Positions 1-10,514 of a stretch of DNA of 64,000 nt are shown here, one piece after another. The notes beneath the pieces were generated by a model, which saw nothing but the letters and a program-made list of their open reading frames with translations, was not told where the DNA came from and did not search any database. The translations under genes were made by a program, and so were the position numbers. The DNA is from Gracilaria gracilis (Eukaryota; Rhodophyta; Florideophyceae; Gracilariales; Gracilariaceae), in NCBI GenBank assembly GCA_030374805.1, contig JARGSG010000026.1, positions 496,001 through 560,000 of the forward strand. Direction: 5' to 3'. Every line of letters starts with the position of its first letter. The stretch's first letter is position 1.

Positions 1-68
1 GCAAACAAATCCCGGATTTAGGGAGCACAGCAGGTACAGAACCGTATGCTTTCGGAACTCACTTCACA

Positions 69-836
69 ATGCAATCACGCGGAAAGAGGAGCATGCTGTC
101 GGATGTTTCTGCTAGTAATTCCTCGTCGGGAATCACAAGAAGCATATTGGAGATGAGTCTTGCTCAAGCAAGGGGTGAAGTGAATATGGATGCATACCTT
201 GCCCTCTTTGCAGAACTTGTCTCATATTGCCGAGATCGTGTCGAATCGGTGATGGCCTTGCAAGACAAGCTGTCTCAGCTTGGTTACAGAATTGGACGTC
301 GAGCTCTGGATTTGATTATTGCCAGAGAAAAGATATCGAGACGAGACACCCGCCTTCGCAATATCCTCAGCTTTATCGCACTCACGTTGTGGACGTTTTT
401 GTACGGGAAGCAAGCAGATTCTCTGAAGAAGGTCCGTGATTCAGATCTTGAATGTAAGTTTTTTCACTTCCATGCCTCAGGACCAGCTTTCTCTTCGACA
501 GGCAGAAAAACCATGTAAAGAGAACGTCATACTGACTGACCCCCCAATTGATCGCATTCGTTTGGAGGATACAAAGACTACATTGAAGAGGCTGAGCCGT
601 TGGTAAACAAGTATATTTCCGTACCAGCGGATTACGGTCATTTCAACTGTGCAGCGTTCTCTGCAGGAATAATTAACGGAGTGTTGAATTCTGCTGGGTT
701 TCCTGCGGAGGTAACGGCCAAGGTATTGGCCAGGGACAACGAGAACGACGCACCATCACAAGGACAGCCGTTAACAATTTACTATATCAAGTTCGAGCCA
801 GAGGTGTTGGAACGAGAAAAGAGACTAGGCACTTGA
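69..836 (+). CDS. TRAPPC5: TRAPP complex subunit 5 (TRAPPC5/Trs31/Bet3 family), two exons
   Basis: Core subunit of the TRAPP vesicle-tethering complexes, which activate Rab1/Ypt1-type GTPases at ER-Golgi and autophagic membranes. The start at 69 gives MQSRGKRSM, then the family core: a SILEMSLAQARGEVNMDAYL stretch, FAELVSYC, LGYRIGRRALDLI, LYGKQADSLKK, then after the intron YISVP, FNCAAFSAGIINGVL, FPAEVTAKV and an IKFE tail. I place exon 1 at 69-453 and exon 2 at 577-836. The 123-bp intron starts GTAAGT and ends AAAG; a CTGAC branch-like site lies near 532-540. Joining there gives LEYYIEEAEPL, matching the conserved YYIxExEPL of the family. Spliced length is 214 residues, typical of the family. 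Read without splicing, the frame stops at 518. Identification is firm; the exact 3' splice site is inferred from the protein match. Confidence 0.93.
454..576 (+). other. spliceosomal intron of TRAPPC5
   Basis: A GT-AG intron of 123 bp with a consensus GTAAGT donor. A closer-looking AG at 566-567 would create a TGA codon across the junction, so the AG at 575-576 is preferred. Confidence 0.8.
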
Positions 837-1308
837 CAGACTAGACACATGTATTGTAGGAAGACACGGAGTGACAGAGTAGTGCCAAGGTTACAGCAGT
901 TACCGGTTTGTGTATACAAAGGATATGCATGTACTTTTTCTTTGCTGAATGAGGGGTGATCTTGTTGTACAGGTGCACGGAGAGCGTGGTGATATATAGT
1001 CACATGGGTGGTCTACATCTTTAGGCATAAAGAAGGAACGGGAGGGAGGGAGGAATCCTAAGTTGGCGCTATACGATATGGGAAGGCGGGCGGGTGAGTG
1101 GGCGTGGTGCTGTGTGAGATGGCGATTGTTATTGTTAGGTTGAAGTGAACAGTGAAAACCAGAACAACAACGAGCGAATTCAATCGAACATCTCCTATTC
1201 CGTGACTGTGGCTGTATCTCCTCGAAGCCGAGTTGTTGGCTGGCAGTGAGTGGTGTTCTCTTTTCTTCCTGTTTCTTTTGAGGCGTTAGATACGGATAAA
1301 CGGAGCAG
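837..1308. other. convergent intergenic region, no gene seen
   Basis: Lies between the 3' ends of TRAPPC5 and the next minus-strand gene. It holds a short G-rich purine run near 1036-1052 and nothing else that I recognise. Confidence 0.6.
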
Positions 1309-1989
1309 TTATCGCGAAGGATTTGTGGTTGGATGGTGGTTGACCATAGCTTGCGGTAGTCTGTCTTTCTCCGATGGAGGTTCAGCAGCGTTGTCCGGTG
1401 CGTCGGTAGGACCGTCCTCGATATTTGCTATCTCCTTCGGGGTGATGTCCATCTGCTGATACTTAGTTGAGGAGCGAAGCCACTTTTCTACCTTCATGAA
1501 GTTCTGACCGCGAGTGAGGCCGTTATTATCGGGGAGCTCGAGCTCGGCTCGTTCGGGGGTAGCATGTGCTTTTCTTGACTCCTTTTGTTGGGCTGGGGAT
1601 TTGACTTTGAAGCGCAAACGATGCATAACAGACAGGCACAACAAGGTTAGCAACTGCAGTAATTGGGAAAACGGACAAGTTGAGTTGCACGATGGTGGAA
1701 AAATGCGAAGCATACCTGAACGCTCCTTGTGCTCCTTCTTCTTCTTGGAGTCGGAGTGGTCTCGGTTGGAGTTGGGTGGGTCGGTAACGGAGCTAAGCTG
1801 GCCATCCGGCTTGGTGGGATCGAAGAAAACCTCGGTGGGAAGCTTCATCTTCTTTTTGTTGCCGCTGGCATCAGTGGCGTAACCGGAGGCGGCGGCAGCG
1901 GCACTTCGGCGGTTAGATGCGGATACCGGACGCACATTTTCTGGCGGTGGTCGCGGATCGGCGCCGACGCAACACCTGAGGAAAGACAT
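1309..1989 (-). CDS. unrecognised small protein with an N-terminal Cys-Cys, one likely intron
   Basis: I do not recognise this protein. The frame from 1989 to 1309 is open throughout, but an internal 111-bp stretch (1715-1605) reads as a GT-AG intron: donor GTATG after GCGTTCAG, a perfect CTAAC branch site, and an acceptor at TTCAAAG. Because 111 is a multiple of three the frame stays open either way. Spliced, it gives about 188 residues. The N-terminus is MSFLRCCVG, a possible palmitoylation site. It is followed by a Pro/Ser/Ala-rich stretch, a Lys-rich cluster (KKKKEHKE) and a more ordered C-terminal part around FMKVEKWLRSSTKYQQMDI. Most of it looks disordered. A membrane-anchored adaptor is only a guess. 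Confidence 0.5.
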   Translation of the reverse strand: MSFLRCCVGADPRPPPENVRPVSASNRRSAAAAASGYATDASGNKKKMKLPTEVFFDPTKPDGQLSSVTDPPNSNRDHSDSKKKKEHKERSGMLRIFPPSCNSTCPFSQLLQLLTLLCLSVMHRLRFKVKSPAQQKESRKAHATPERAELELPDNNGLTRGQNFMKVEKWLRSSTKYQQMDITPKEIANIEDGPTDAPDNAAEPPSEKDRLPQAMVNHHPTTNPSR

Positions 1990-2724
1990 TGAGGGCTAGG
2001 TGTGGGCGTACGCGGAGCGGGTGGAGACGGATGTTGCGGGGGACAGGCGCGGGGGCCGGACGAGGTGCGGGGGGTATGCAGCGCGAACGCGTTTGAAGAT
2101 ATATGAAGCGGCCAAAAGCGCAGGTGCGAACGTTTTTCTTCGGGCGCGGGGTTTAAGTGCGAGTGTGAATGTGGGAATGTGAAGAAACGTAACGAATGAA
2201 GCGGGAACTAAGAAGCTCACAAGGGCGGAGGGAGGCGGAGAGGGGAAGGGGGAGAGGGGAGGGGGGCGCTGAATGCCAAAGGGTGGGGAAGAAGAATGGG
2301 GGGGGAATGAGGGGTGCGGGGGGGGAGGAGGTAGCGAGGAGTGGTTTTGGGGGCGCGGCAGAACGGAGCGCAACGGATAGGCGGGAGGGAAGGTATGATG
2401 TAGCGCGGCGAGCTGTCGGCAGCGGTGGGCTGCGAGGCGACAGCGTCTGCAGTTTGGCGCCTGGGGCGCGAGCGCAGACGCGAGAGTCGGCGCGAGTGCG
2501 CGCGCGCAGTAAGCAACGGCGCTGAGCGGCACGTGCTGGCGGTCGCGCCGCAATGCGTGCGCTACACGTAGCGCACACAGCGCGCGTACGCGCCAACGGC
2601 ACTCCTCTGCGCAGTCCCGCGCTGACGCGCAGCCATGCTTTGGCTGCGCACGCGCTCGCTTTACAGTAGCAACGAAAACTGGCCACGTGCACAGGTGCAC
2701 ACGTGCGCAGCTGTGCGCGTTGCG
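1990..2724. other. GC-rich region with G-tracts, no firm gene
   Basis: Positions 2218-2345 are purine-rich with many runs of four to eight G and could form G-quadruplexes. CACGTG (G-box) cores occur at about 2530 and 2686, with a related ACACGTGC near 2700. Several long open frames here, on both strands, have Arg/Pro/Ala-rich composition typical of GC-rich noise. It is the likely upstream region of the minus-strand gene that starts at 1989. Confidence 0.5.
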
Positions 2725-3258
2725 TTACTCCGATGGGCGCGATACCATGTTGAGCATGGTGTGTAGCAGTAACGAGCCGCGTACAGGCGGCGTGGCAGAC
2801 GGCTCGGCGTGGAGATGGGCGCCGTCTGGCGCCGGCTCCGCGCCGCTCTGGTCCTTCCACCGCACGTGGCGCTCGCTCAGGCGCGACGGCGGCGAGCACA
2901 GCTCCGGCGATACGATGCTGTTCGACGAGCAGCTGGGCGACGACGACGAGCTGGAGTGATTCGAGCGTGTGCGCGAGATGGACGCGCTGCGTGTGCGCGA
3001 GATGGACGCGCTGCGTGTGCGGCGCATCGACGGCTCTCGGCTGCCAGGCATGAGGTTGGTGAAGAAACTGGCCAGGTCGCTCAGCTCCTCCACTGCGTGC
3101 TGCGACGGTGAACGGGCGATCACGGGCTGTGAGCGGCGCTTCTTGCGTCGGGAGCGCGTGGCTGAACGCGACGACGAGCGTGAAGAGCGCTTCTGGGGCG
3201 AGCTGCATGCGCTCTCCGACGACGATGACACATTTTCTAGACTGTCTAGAGTTGGCAT
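2725..3258 (-). CDS. Ser/Arg-rich hypothetical protein with a 24-bp tandem duplication
   Basis: Function unknown. The frame encodes 177 residues starting MPTLDSLENVSSSSES. An RS/SR-rich and basic region (residues about 17-45, including RSRRKKRRSQ) is followed by a helical-looking segment, VEELSDLASFFTNLM. Next come two tandem copies of the eight-residue unit RTRSASIS, which correspond to an exact 24-bp direct repeat at 2966-3013. A Ser run and a HVRWKDQSG stretch follow. HVRW loosely resembles the RVxF/W docking motif for PP1, but that is speculation. The basic cluster could act as a nuclear signal. Protein-like features and a clean ATG support it; composition bias and overlapping frames keep confidence moderate. 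Confidence 0.5.
   Translation of the reverse strand: MPTLDSLENVSSSSESACSSPQKRSSRSSSRSATRSRRKKRRSQPVIARSPSQHAVEELSDLASFFTNLMPGSREPSMRRTRSASISRTRSASISRTRSNHSSSSSSPSCSSNSIVSPELCSPPSRLSERHVRWKDQSGAEPAPDGAHLHAEPSATPPVRGSLLLHTMLNMVSRPSE
2966..3013. repeat. two exact 24-bp tandem repeats inside the Ser/Arg-rich gene
   Basis: The unit CGTGTGCGCGAGATGGACGC plus GCTG occurs twice in a row (2966-2989 and 2990-3013), followed by a partial third copy. In-frame, it duplicates eight residues on the minus strand. Confidence 0.9.
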
Positions 3259-3389
3259 ATTGTTTGCTTGGCGGCGCGTTAAACGTCGACGCGGCGGTGT
3301 AGCGATGCGCTGTGCAGGCGGAGGTGGCGCTGTGGCTTATATAGACGGCGCGGCGCGAGACGCGCGGAACGGGTGGCGCAGCGAGCGAA

Positions 3390-3752
3390 CTAGCGTGACG
3401 CGCGCCGCGTGCGCTGCTGTGGCGCAGGCGGCGCAGCTGGCGCAGCGACTTGGCGTGCGCACTGCGCGTGGAGATGGCCGTGGTGTGAACTACGCTTCGT
3501 GGGCTGCTGCTCATTTGGCGACGACTTTGCTTTGGCAATCTGCGATTCAATCTCGTGACGCGCTCTGTATTTTGGGCCAAGCTGGCCGCTTTTGCGCAGT
3601 TTGTTGGCCGCTTTGCACGCGCCGCGCGCCTTTGAGCACACGCGCAGAGAGCGATGAACGTTGAGCTCGCTGGTATACGTTCCTAGGGTAAATTGCTTTA
3701 CTGGTTGTGGTAGCAGCTCATGTTGCACGCGAATGGGCGACGATGGAGGCAT
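3390..3752 (-). CDS. possible small basic protein, unrecognised
   Basis: An ATG at 3752 opens a 120-residue frame starting MPPSSPIRVQHELLPQP, with a central part (QFTLGTYTSELNVHRSLRV and KAANKLRKSGQLG) that reads like real protein and a basic, Ala/Pro-rich tail. It lies just upstream of the Ser/Arg-rich gene on the same strand. A plus-strand frame (2969-3664) overlaps it and is Arg-rich, so chance cannot be excluded. No family is recognised. Confidence 0.3.
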   Translation of the reverse strand: MPPSSPIRVQHELLPQPVKQFTLGTYTSELNVHRSLRVCSKARGACKAANKLRKSGQLGPKYRARHEIESQIAKAKSSPNEQQPTKRSSHHGHLHAQCARQVAAPAAPPAPQQRTRRASR

Positions 3753-4224
3753 CGTGGTAGTAGGCAGTAATGTGTAACCGCCGATCACAAGACGACGTCA
3801 TTGCAGTGTAGAGAAGACGAGCTTGACAGGAGCACGCAGTAGAGATGCTCAGCGCGGCGACCTTCCTCTAAAGGGTGCACACTGACTATGATAGTAAGGT
3901 TACCATATCTACTACGTGTAGTGTCTCTCAGCTCTAAAAGGAAGGCTGTTGCATGGATGAATGGCCACAATTGGGCGCTCTATATAGCCATACGTACGGC
4001 GATTGGAGATGCACACGCTGAATTGGGCGCTGAGGACACTCGCGCTCACGTGCGCCCTGCCACATGGCGCGCGCTGGTTGGCACATGTTACGGCCTCCGT
4101 GCCTCGCCACGCGGCACACGTCGCAGCGGCTGCGCACACGAGCTGAATAAAGAGCGCAACGCTTCATTGCGCTACGCTCGGTCGAGAAGGCGGAAGCGCC
4201 GCGGTGTGTGCTCTCGCTACAATA
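3753..4224. other. upstream region of the DUF1295 gene
   Basis: About 470 bp without a convincing gene. It carries the 13-mer TCTACTACGTGTA at 3908-3920, repeated exactly at 5208-5220 on the other side of the DUF1295 gene. A TATATAG-like stretch lies near 3979-3986. Confidence 0.5.
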
Positions 4225-5157
4225 ATGTCCAACCCGCTAGACGACCGTTTATTGGCACTCACCGCCATCGTCACGGTGCTGTTTCAATTCGCCTTCTTCC
4301 TGCTTACGTACGCGCTGCGCTTCGATAAGGTCACCGATTTTGCCGGCACCACCAACTTCATCTTACTGGCCGTTATCACGCTTACGGTCGGCGGCGCTTA
4401 CAAACCGCGCCAAGTCGTGCTCAGCACATGCGTCTTCGTCTGGGGCGCCCGTCTGTGTGCCTTTCTGTTGTATCGAATCATTCTGTGGGGGGAGGATAGA
4501 CGCTTCGACGATAAGCGCAATAATCTTGGCAGATTGGCTGCTTTTTGGGCGCTGCAAGCTGTGTGGGCCTGGACCGTGTCGCTGCCTGTTACCATTGTCA
4601 ACTCCAAGCCTGTCAGCAACTCGCTCAATGCTCGCGATTACGTTGGCTGGCTTATCTTCGCCCTTGCCGCCGTGTTGGAGGCTGTGGCCGACCAACAAAA
4701 GTTGATTTTCAAGAACAAGCCACAGTCAAAGGGAAAGTGGACCGAATTCGGCGTCTGGAAATGGTCTCGTCATCCCAACTTTTTCGCCGAGATGCTGCTT
4801 TGGTGGGGCTTGTTTATCTCTGCTACCAGTGATTTGGAAGGCGCAGAGTATGCCGCTATTGCCAGCCCCGTTTTCATCACCTTGCTCTTGTTGTTTGTCA
4901 GTGGTATTCCCATTCTGGAAAAGTCTTGGGACGCCAGATACGGCAACAAAGCCGGGTATGCGCAGTGGAAGGAACGCACTAGCGTGCTCATTCCCATTCC
5001 GCCGTCGTTGTATGTCGGGTTGCCAAAGGCCATCAAGACCACTTTGTTGCTCGATTTCCCTATGTATAACCCAGGACCTCCTCAAGCTGCAGAAGATGAT
5101 GTTGCCCGTAAACCGAATGAACAAACAAGTTTGGTGAATGCTGACGCTCAGTCTTAG
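4225..5157 (+). CDS. DUF1295 / steroid 5-alpha-reductase-like integral membrane protein
   Basis: The protein has 310 residues. The first ATG (MSNPLDDRLL) is at 4225; upstream in-frame codons have no ATG. It has about seven hydrophobic segments, the first at residues 10-33. The C-terminal half carries the family hallmark: KGKWTEFGVWKWSRHPNFFAE, with the SRHPNxFxE motif shared with isoprenylcysteine methyltransferase and steroid reductase folds. It is followed by a further TM pair and ILEKSWDARYG...YAQWKERTSVLIP, which also fits DUF1295. Members are ER or plastid membrane proteins, and the substrate is usually unknown. There is no clear transit peptide, so an endomembrane location is likely. 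Family call is firm; reaction is not. Confidence 0.9.
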   Translation: MSNPLDDRLLALTAIVTVLFQFAFFLLTYALRFDKVTDFAGTTNFILLAVITLTVGGAYKPRQVVLSTCVFVWGARLCAFLLYRIILWGEDRRFDDKRNNLGRLAAFWALQAVWAWTVSLPVTIVNSKPVSNSLNARDYVGWLIFALAAVLEAVADQQKLIFKNKPQSKGKWTEFGVWKWSRHPNFFAEMLLWWGLFISATSDLEGAEYAAIASPVFITLLLLFVSGIPILEKSWDARYGNKAGYAQWKERTSVLIPIPPSLYVGLPKAIKTTLLLDFPMYNPGPPQAAEDDVARKPNEQTSLVNADAQS

Positions 5158-6155
5158 CTCTGTTTTGTCGTTGCGTAGTCTTACTCCCCAAGCTGACTGT
5201 TTAACATTCTACTACGTGTATCTACAATCCATGTTTCACTTACAGCGGATTGCGTGTGCTAAACCTTTCTCCTGCTTTGAGGAGCAGGCGTCCATTCGTA
5301 CAACGTAAAAAGTCCACACAGCTTTGTTTTCTCGTGTTGCTCATAGCCACACTTGGCTGTGTTGCACGAGAATCGGTCTGCCCTTCCTCACCGGCGAAGA
5401 CTGCGTTCATGAACATAGATACGTAGCTATCTCATGAATCGAACGTTGGTGGGCTTCGTCGACGTTCGCCTTCGTAGCTTCATCCGAAACCGTGTAGAGT
5501 AAACTTTATCATACCGTTGGTACTTCATCATCGTGTACCAACGGTATATACGGTTATACAGACTCCATACTTTTGTAGCTCGAGTAACTTTTACACGAAT
5601 AAGTTGACTGCGGCGCAGTCACTGCGCCCACCGAGGTACCGTCGGTACACGGGATCAAAATATTTGGCCGCGAAAACAGCACCTTCAGCGCTATATCTAC
5701 TGTACCAACGGTATCTACAGTACGCGTTGCCCTGCGGAGGTCGCGCACTCCAACCGTTGGTGTTCCGTCAAATACGTGATTTGATCCGGCGATGGGCGAC
5801 TCGGGAGTCGCATTTTAAGTAAAGCACGCCCCAGTGTTTCGCCGCACTGTCCATGACACACCGCTTCCCGCCGCCCCGCCTTGCTCCGCGCTCTGCTCCG
5901 TCACTCTTCAAGTCGCTGCCTTTGGTAACACTCACTCCCTCACCCGAACTCTCTCACTCCACAGCTCCTGATCTCTTCCGCTTCTGTCGTCAGCGATCGC
6001 TACTTTTGATCGGCCACTGGCAACAAGAGCAGCCGCGCAGCCGCTCCGCTGCTGTCTGGCGCACGAGTGGTTGAGTTGTTTGTAGCCCTACGTCCTAGCA
6101 GCTTCTCTCCCTTGTTGGTTTCAGTTTCGTGCTCGCTTTTGGCTTCTTCCGTATC
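5158..6155. promoter_or_regulatory. XPO7 upstream region with repeated MYB/MSA-like TACCAACGGTA elements
   Basis: This 1-kb gap has no supported gene. It holds a perfect inverted repeat with 12-bp arms, ATACCGTTGGTA (5511-5522) and TACCAACGGTAT (5536-5547), separated by 13 nt. A further full copy is at 5703-5714, a partial copy at 5752-5762 and a degenerate palindrome at about 5635-5646. The core CCAACGGT matches the mitosis-specific activator (MSA) element bound by three-repeat MYB proteins in plants. Similar copies occur at 20878-20907 and 29704-29715. Regulation by such a factor is inference. Confidence 0.55.
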
Positions 6156-9100
6156 ATGTCCGTCGCGGTCGACACCCCAGGGAACGGCTATGCCGCTATC
6201 CCAAATGATTTGGCTGGCGTTGAACGAATGTGTGAACAGCTTTACACTGCCCAAGACGCTACCATCCGTCAACAAGCCGAATCAGCTCTGCTTTCGCTCG
6301 CATCCAACCCAAGACACTTGTCCCAATGCACTATGATCTTGGAAAACTCAGCAGTAAGTTACCACTCATGTCCTATCTCAATCATCAAATTGATTTGGAT
6401 TGTCTGCATGTCTCGTCGCGATTACAAGTATGCCACTAACCACTAGCTCACCTCTTTGTCTTGTTGCTCGATCCATACACGATGTGATGACTATGCAGGC
6501 TCCATATGCGCAAAAGTTTGCGGCGTGGACACTTACCAAACTTATAACTTCCTATTGGTCGCAGATTGGTGTTCAAGAACGCGTTGAACTGCGAAACTAC
6601 GTACTTAACTACATGGCGAACAAAGGCCCCCAACTTGAACAGTACGTGAGATTAGAGCTCACAACACTTCTTTGTCGCGTTACCAAGTTGGGGTGGAATG
6701 ATGGAGATAGCCATCGTGGCACAGTTGATGACGTTTGTCGCTTCCTCGACGCTTCCGAAGAACATTGTATTATTGGCCTCCAAATTCTTGCGCGGTTGGT
6801 GGCTGATATGAATACCAGTGCTACCACCTTCCGCCGTACTATTACTCACTCTCAAGCACGAAAGGTGTCCTTATCCTTCCGTGACCTGCAACTGTTGAAG
6901 GTGTTCAATATTGCTCTCGGTACTTTCGCCAAGCTGGCACCTCCTCCTCAACACGCGAAACTGAGATCCTGTGCCTTGGAACTTGCTCGTGCATGCCTAT
7001 CTTACGATTTTATCGGAACTAGTCTAGATGAAAGCAGTGAGGATATCGGAACACTTCATCCGCCAACGACATGGCATGTCGTTGTTGAAGATCCGAGCAC
7101 GGTCAAGATCTTCATGGATACCTACCGCGCACTTTGTAACTCTGACAGCACGCAATCTTCCAAAGCTTTGGAATGTCTCATACAGCTGGTGAGTATGCGA
7201 CGCACTTTGTTTACCAAAGAAGAACTTCGCGTGTTGAACATTCAGAGGCACATGGCTGCGACATTAGAAATACTTTCGAATCGCATGGGATTGGATGATC
7301 ACAATAACTATCACCAATTTTGCAGATGGCTTGCGCGCTTAAAGGTGAACTATCAGCTCGACGAAATTGCCAATGTAGACATCTACCCACAATGGATCGA
7401 ACTTGTATCAAGTTTTACCGTCCAGTCTCTCGCAGCAGATTGGAACTGGGTGGGTGATAGTTTGTTTTATGTGCTTTCGTTGTGGGCGAAGCTGATCGCA
7501 GCGAAGCCTTATCTGAAAAGCGGTGTCGACACTCGCTTGGATTCCCATGTTGTCAAGATTATCGAGCAGTACATTTCCCGGCGACTCATGTCCATTCGAC
7601 AAGCAGATGACGATGACGAGGATGACTTTTCGGAGCATCTTGATGCAATCCCCATGATATTCAGACTGCAATACGAAAAGTCTGCGATGTTCTTGACATC
7701 GTTAATGGATCCAATGCTTGAGAACTACAAAGCTTTCGCAGCGAGCGGAGGTGTGGGAGCGAATCCTCTTGAAGTCTCGCGATTAGAGAGGGAACTCGCC
7801 TGGCTCGTGCGCATCATCGGTTCTGTCGTTGGTGGAAGAGCAAACTCGCTGAGCTCCGAGCAACAAGAGCTTACGGAAGGCGAGCTCAGTGCGCGTGTTT
7901 TCCAACTCATGATACACACTGTGAATGCCGACAATGTGGCTCGCAATCGACCAGGCGTGACACCGAGTGCGTTGGCGACTCCATCCGGCAGGGCAAGGAA
8001 CACTAAAGGTGCTATAGTGCTCGATGCCGCAATTGCAGATTTCACACAAGCATTCCGGCGTTCCTACATCGGCGAAGAAGCGGTTGCAAACAGCAAAGTT
8101 TACGTGAAAATGGCTGAACGGTTAGGCATGACAGACCACATGCACGTGCTCGACGTTGTTGCTTCAAAGATTGCTTGCAATCTTCGTAACTACGGAGTTG
8201 TGGACGGACTTCAGATTATTGGCAAGTCGTTATCCCTTTTGCAAGACTTGGCTTCTGGTTACAGTAGCGGTCGGGTGCTATGCAAGCTGCAGACGATCCG
8301 AGACATGATTCAGAGCCATGACGAAGAATCCTTCCCATTCATGAAGGGACCTGATGCGCATATGGGTCGGCACCGAACGACTTTTTATCAAACTTTACTC
8401 CGTATCTTATTCGCGAGTCCTTCCACAAGTGCTGATCCAGAGCGTGAATTCACTCAGTTTATGGAGCCGCTGCAAAGAAAACTTGAAGTATTGGCAACCC
8501 TACCAACCAAGGAAGCCTTCTTGAATGATCAGTCAGTGAAAGCCGCAACTATCGGTGTTCTTCGTGATTTGCGTGGAGTTGCAGCAACTGTGGCTAATCG
8601 AAAGACCTATACATTGTTTTTCGACTGGTTGTATCCAACGCACACACCGGTTTTGTTAAAGATTTGCAGTGTCTTCTCCGAAGCTGGAGTCCCAGAAGTA
8701 ACAAACGTTGTCTTGAAGTTCTTCGCAGAGCTTGTATTCAACAAGTCACAACGAATTGTGTTCGACAGTTCCTCTCCAAACGGAATTCTTCTCTTCCGAG
8801 AAGCATCGAAGGTACTCGACACATATGGAAAGTATACCTTAGCAAACTGGGAGAGAATTGGAGGAACCGCAGTGGTGAAGAAGAACTCCTCAGTAGATGC
8901 TTATCGAGTACTCTACAAAGGCACATGGGTTTGCCTGCTCATGTTCCAAAGGGCTCTGTCCGGCGGCTACGTTAACTTTGGTGTTTTTGCTCTCTACGGT
9001 GATCCGGCTTTGAAAAACGCGATGTCAATATGTTTCCAACTTATACTCGCCGTTCCTATTGACCAGCTTCTGGCGTATCCCAAAGTCGCTAGGGCGCACT

Positions 9101-9654
9101 TTGGACTTCTGGAAATTTTGGCTGCGAGCCATCCCAAGGATATAGCACGGTTAGACCATGTGACTTTCAGCCGTATCCTTGAGTCCCTCAGGGAGGGTCT
9201 TCAGTCATATGAGGTTTGGATGAGTTCCCAATCTGCGTCAGCGATTGACGCTCTGTCCGCGTTTAGATTTAAGCAGGCCATGAAAGGTAGCGACTACGGT
9301 CGGATGATGCAGGCACACGTCGATCAGTATCCAGAGCTGTTTCCATCATGTCTTGAAATCATCTTTACGATGATTATTAACATTGACTGTACGAATCAAT
9401 GGAGTTTGTCAAGACCATTACTGAGCCTGATCTTGACAAATCAAGACACCTACGTCAAGATCAAGAATAGAGTCATTCAATCTCAGCCTGCAGAGCGACA
9501 GACTGGGGTAGCTTCAGCATTTGACAAACTCATGTTTGACGTGCAGATGAACCTGGAAAGTAAGAATCGAGATCGATTCACGCAGCAGGTTACCCAATTC
9601 CGTCTCGCTTTGAGAGAGGTAGGGGTCACAGACGGTTTGGTTTTGGGGAGCTAG
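6156..9654 (+). CDS. XPO7: exportin-7 (RanBP16-like nuclear transport receptor), two exons
   Basis: A karyopherin-beta exportin that binds cargo with RanGTP and moves it through nuclear pores. Exon 1 (6156-6353, MSVAVDTP...) encodes the importin-beta N-terminal helices (MCEQLYTAQDATIRQQAESAL). Exon 2 (6499-9654) resumes at APYAQKFAAWTLTKLI. The product is about 1117 residues, close to the roughly 1090 of animal XPO7. Clear family blocks include YVLNYMANKGP, SLSFRDLQLL, LSYDFIGTSLDESSEDIGT, NYHQFCRWLARLKVNYQL, RSYIGEEAV, LRDLRGVA, FDSSSPNGILLFREASK, LSGGYVNFGVFALYGD and CTNQWSLSRPLL near the end. The match runs end to end, with no frameshift. A divergent acidic insert (ADDDDEDD) sits mid-protein. 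Confidence 0.97.
6354..6498 (+). other. spliceosomal intron of XPO7
   Basis: A 145-bp GT-AG intron with donor GTAAGT, branch-like CCACTAACC at about 6433-6441 and acceptor TATGCAG. Splicing joins NSA to PYAQKF in the same order as other XPO7 proteins. Confidence 0.9.
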
Positions 9655-9713
9655 GTTGTGCTGGCATTTCACATGGCAAATGGCGGAGGATTGTTCGCTG
9701 AACGTAGTAGACT

Positions 9714-10514
9714 TTATGAGTCGTTGACGACTCGCTTTTTAAATCGTAAGATGTACAACTTTTCTATACCAGCACTTCGTTTCATTACTTGATACACATT
9801 TAAACCGAGACTTTCGGCCATTTGCGTAACTCCTGCTATATTGTTGGCTTCGAGCACTACAAGATAGGCTACACCATTTTCACTGAGGAAAGTATTCAAA
9901 GAATTGAGGAACCTGTTTATCACTTCTCGACCATCCTTCCCGCCAGCCCATGAAGCGGAAATATCGTGTTTGGTTAAGGCACGTTGCAGCTCGTCGTCAT
10001 CCGTCGGGACGTAGGGCGGATTAAACACTATGACATCAAACTGGAAAGTTTCACGAAACGGGGTGAAGAGATCGCAGACTGCCGAATCCACATTCCGCAG
10101 ATTGGCAGCCCGCAAAAGTTGGTTTGTCTTCGCTGTTGCAAGAGTGTTTACATCAGTTGTGACACAAAAAGAATTTGGAAGTATAGTTGCAAGGGTTTCT
10201 GTGACCAATCCAGAGCCAGACCTGTGCTTGAAGAAAACATTTCCATTTACTCAAAGCGCCAATATTAGCAACTATAACCAGAATAAAGATGTATGGCCGT
10301 TCTAAATAACAGCAATAGGTATGATATAAGTACAGGCTCTCGGTTTGAAGGAAAGAACCGTAAGACAGAAAAGAAGTCAATGTACGTACCCGATTTCAAG
10401 GCAAGCACCAGCAGACCCGACGATTTTGGTCAACCGATCTTTCTCTTGGTGTAAAGCGTCTATAAGTAAAAACGTATCCTCCGACGACGGATACACACCA
10501 TCGGCCCCATCCAT
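9714..10514 (-). CDS. N6AMT1: eRF1 glutamine methyltransferase, HEMK2/Mtq2 family, two exons
   Basis: A SAM-dependent methyltransferase that, with TRMT112/Trm112, methylates the Gln of the GGQ motif in release factor eRF1. Exon 1 (10514-10390) encodes MDGADGVYPSSEDTFLLIDA and runs to ACLEIG. A 168-bp intron (10389-10222; donor GTACGT, CTAAT branch, acceptor GCACAG) follows. Exon 2 (10221-9714) completes the glycine-rich SAM loop, IGSGSGLVTETL, then has the catalytic NPPYVPTDDDE (Asn near residue 108), ASWAGGKDGREVINRFL and the C-terminal strand. Spliced length is 210 residues, against 214 in human. Upstream codons remain open, so a slightly longer N-terminus is possible. Confidence 0.93.
10222..10389 (-). 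other. spliceosomal intron of the eRF1 methyltransferase
   Basis: A 168-bp intron interrupting the SAM-binding glycine loop. Joining the exons restores LEIGSGSG exactly, which makes both splice sites secure. Confidence 0.9.

Noticed and set aside
2153-3580. A 475-codon minus-strand frame
   Set aside because: It overlaps a better supported gene in another frame and consists of Arg/Ala/Ser/Thr-rich sequence expected from GC-rich DNA without stops.
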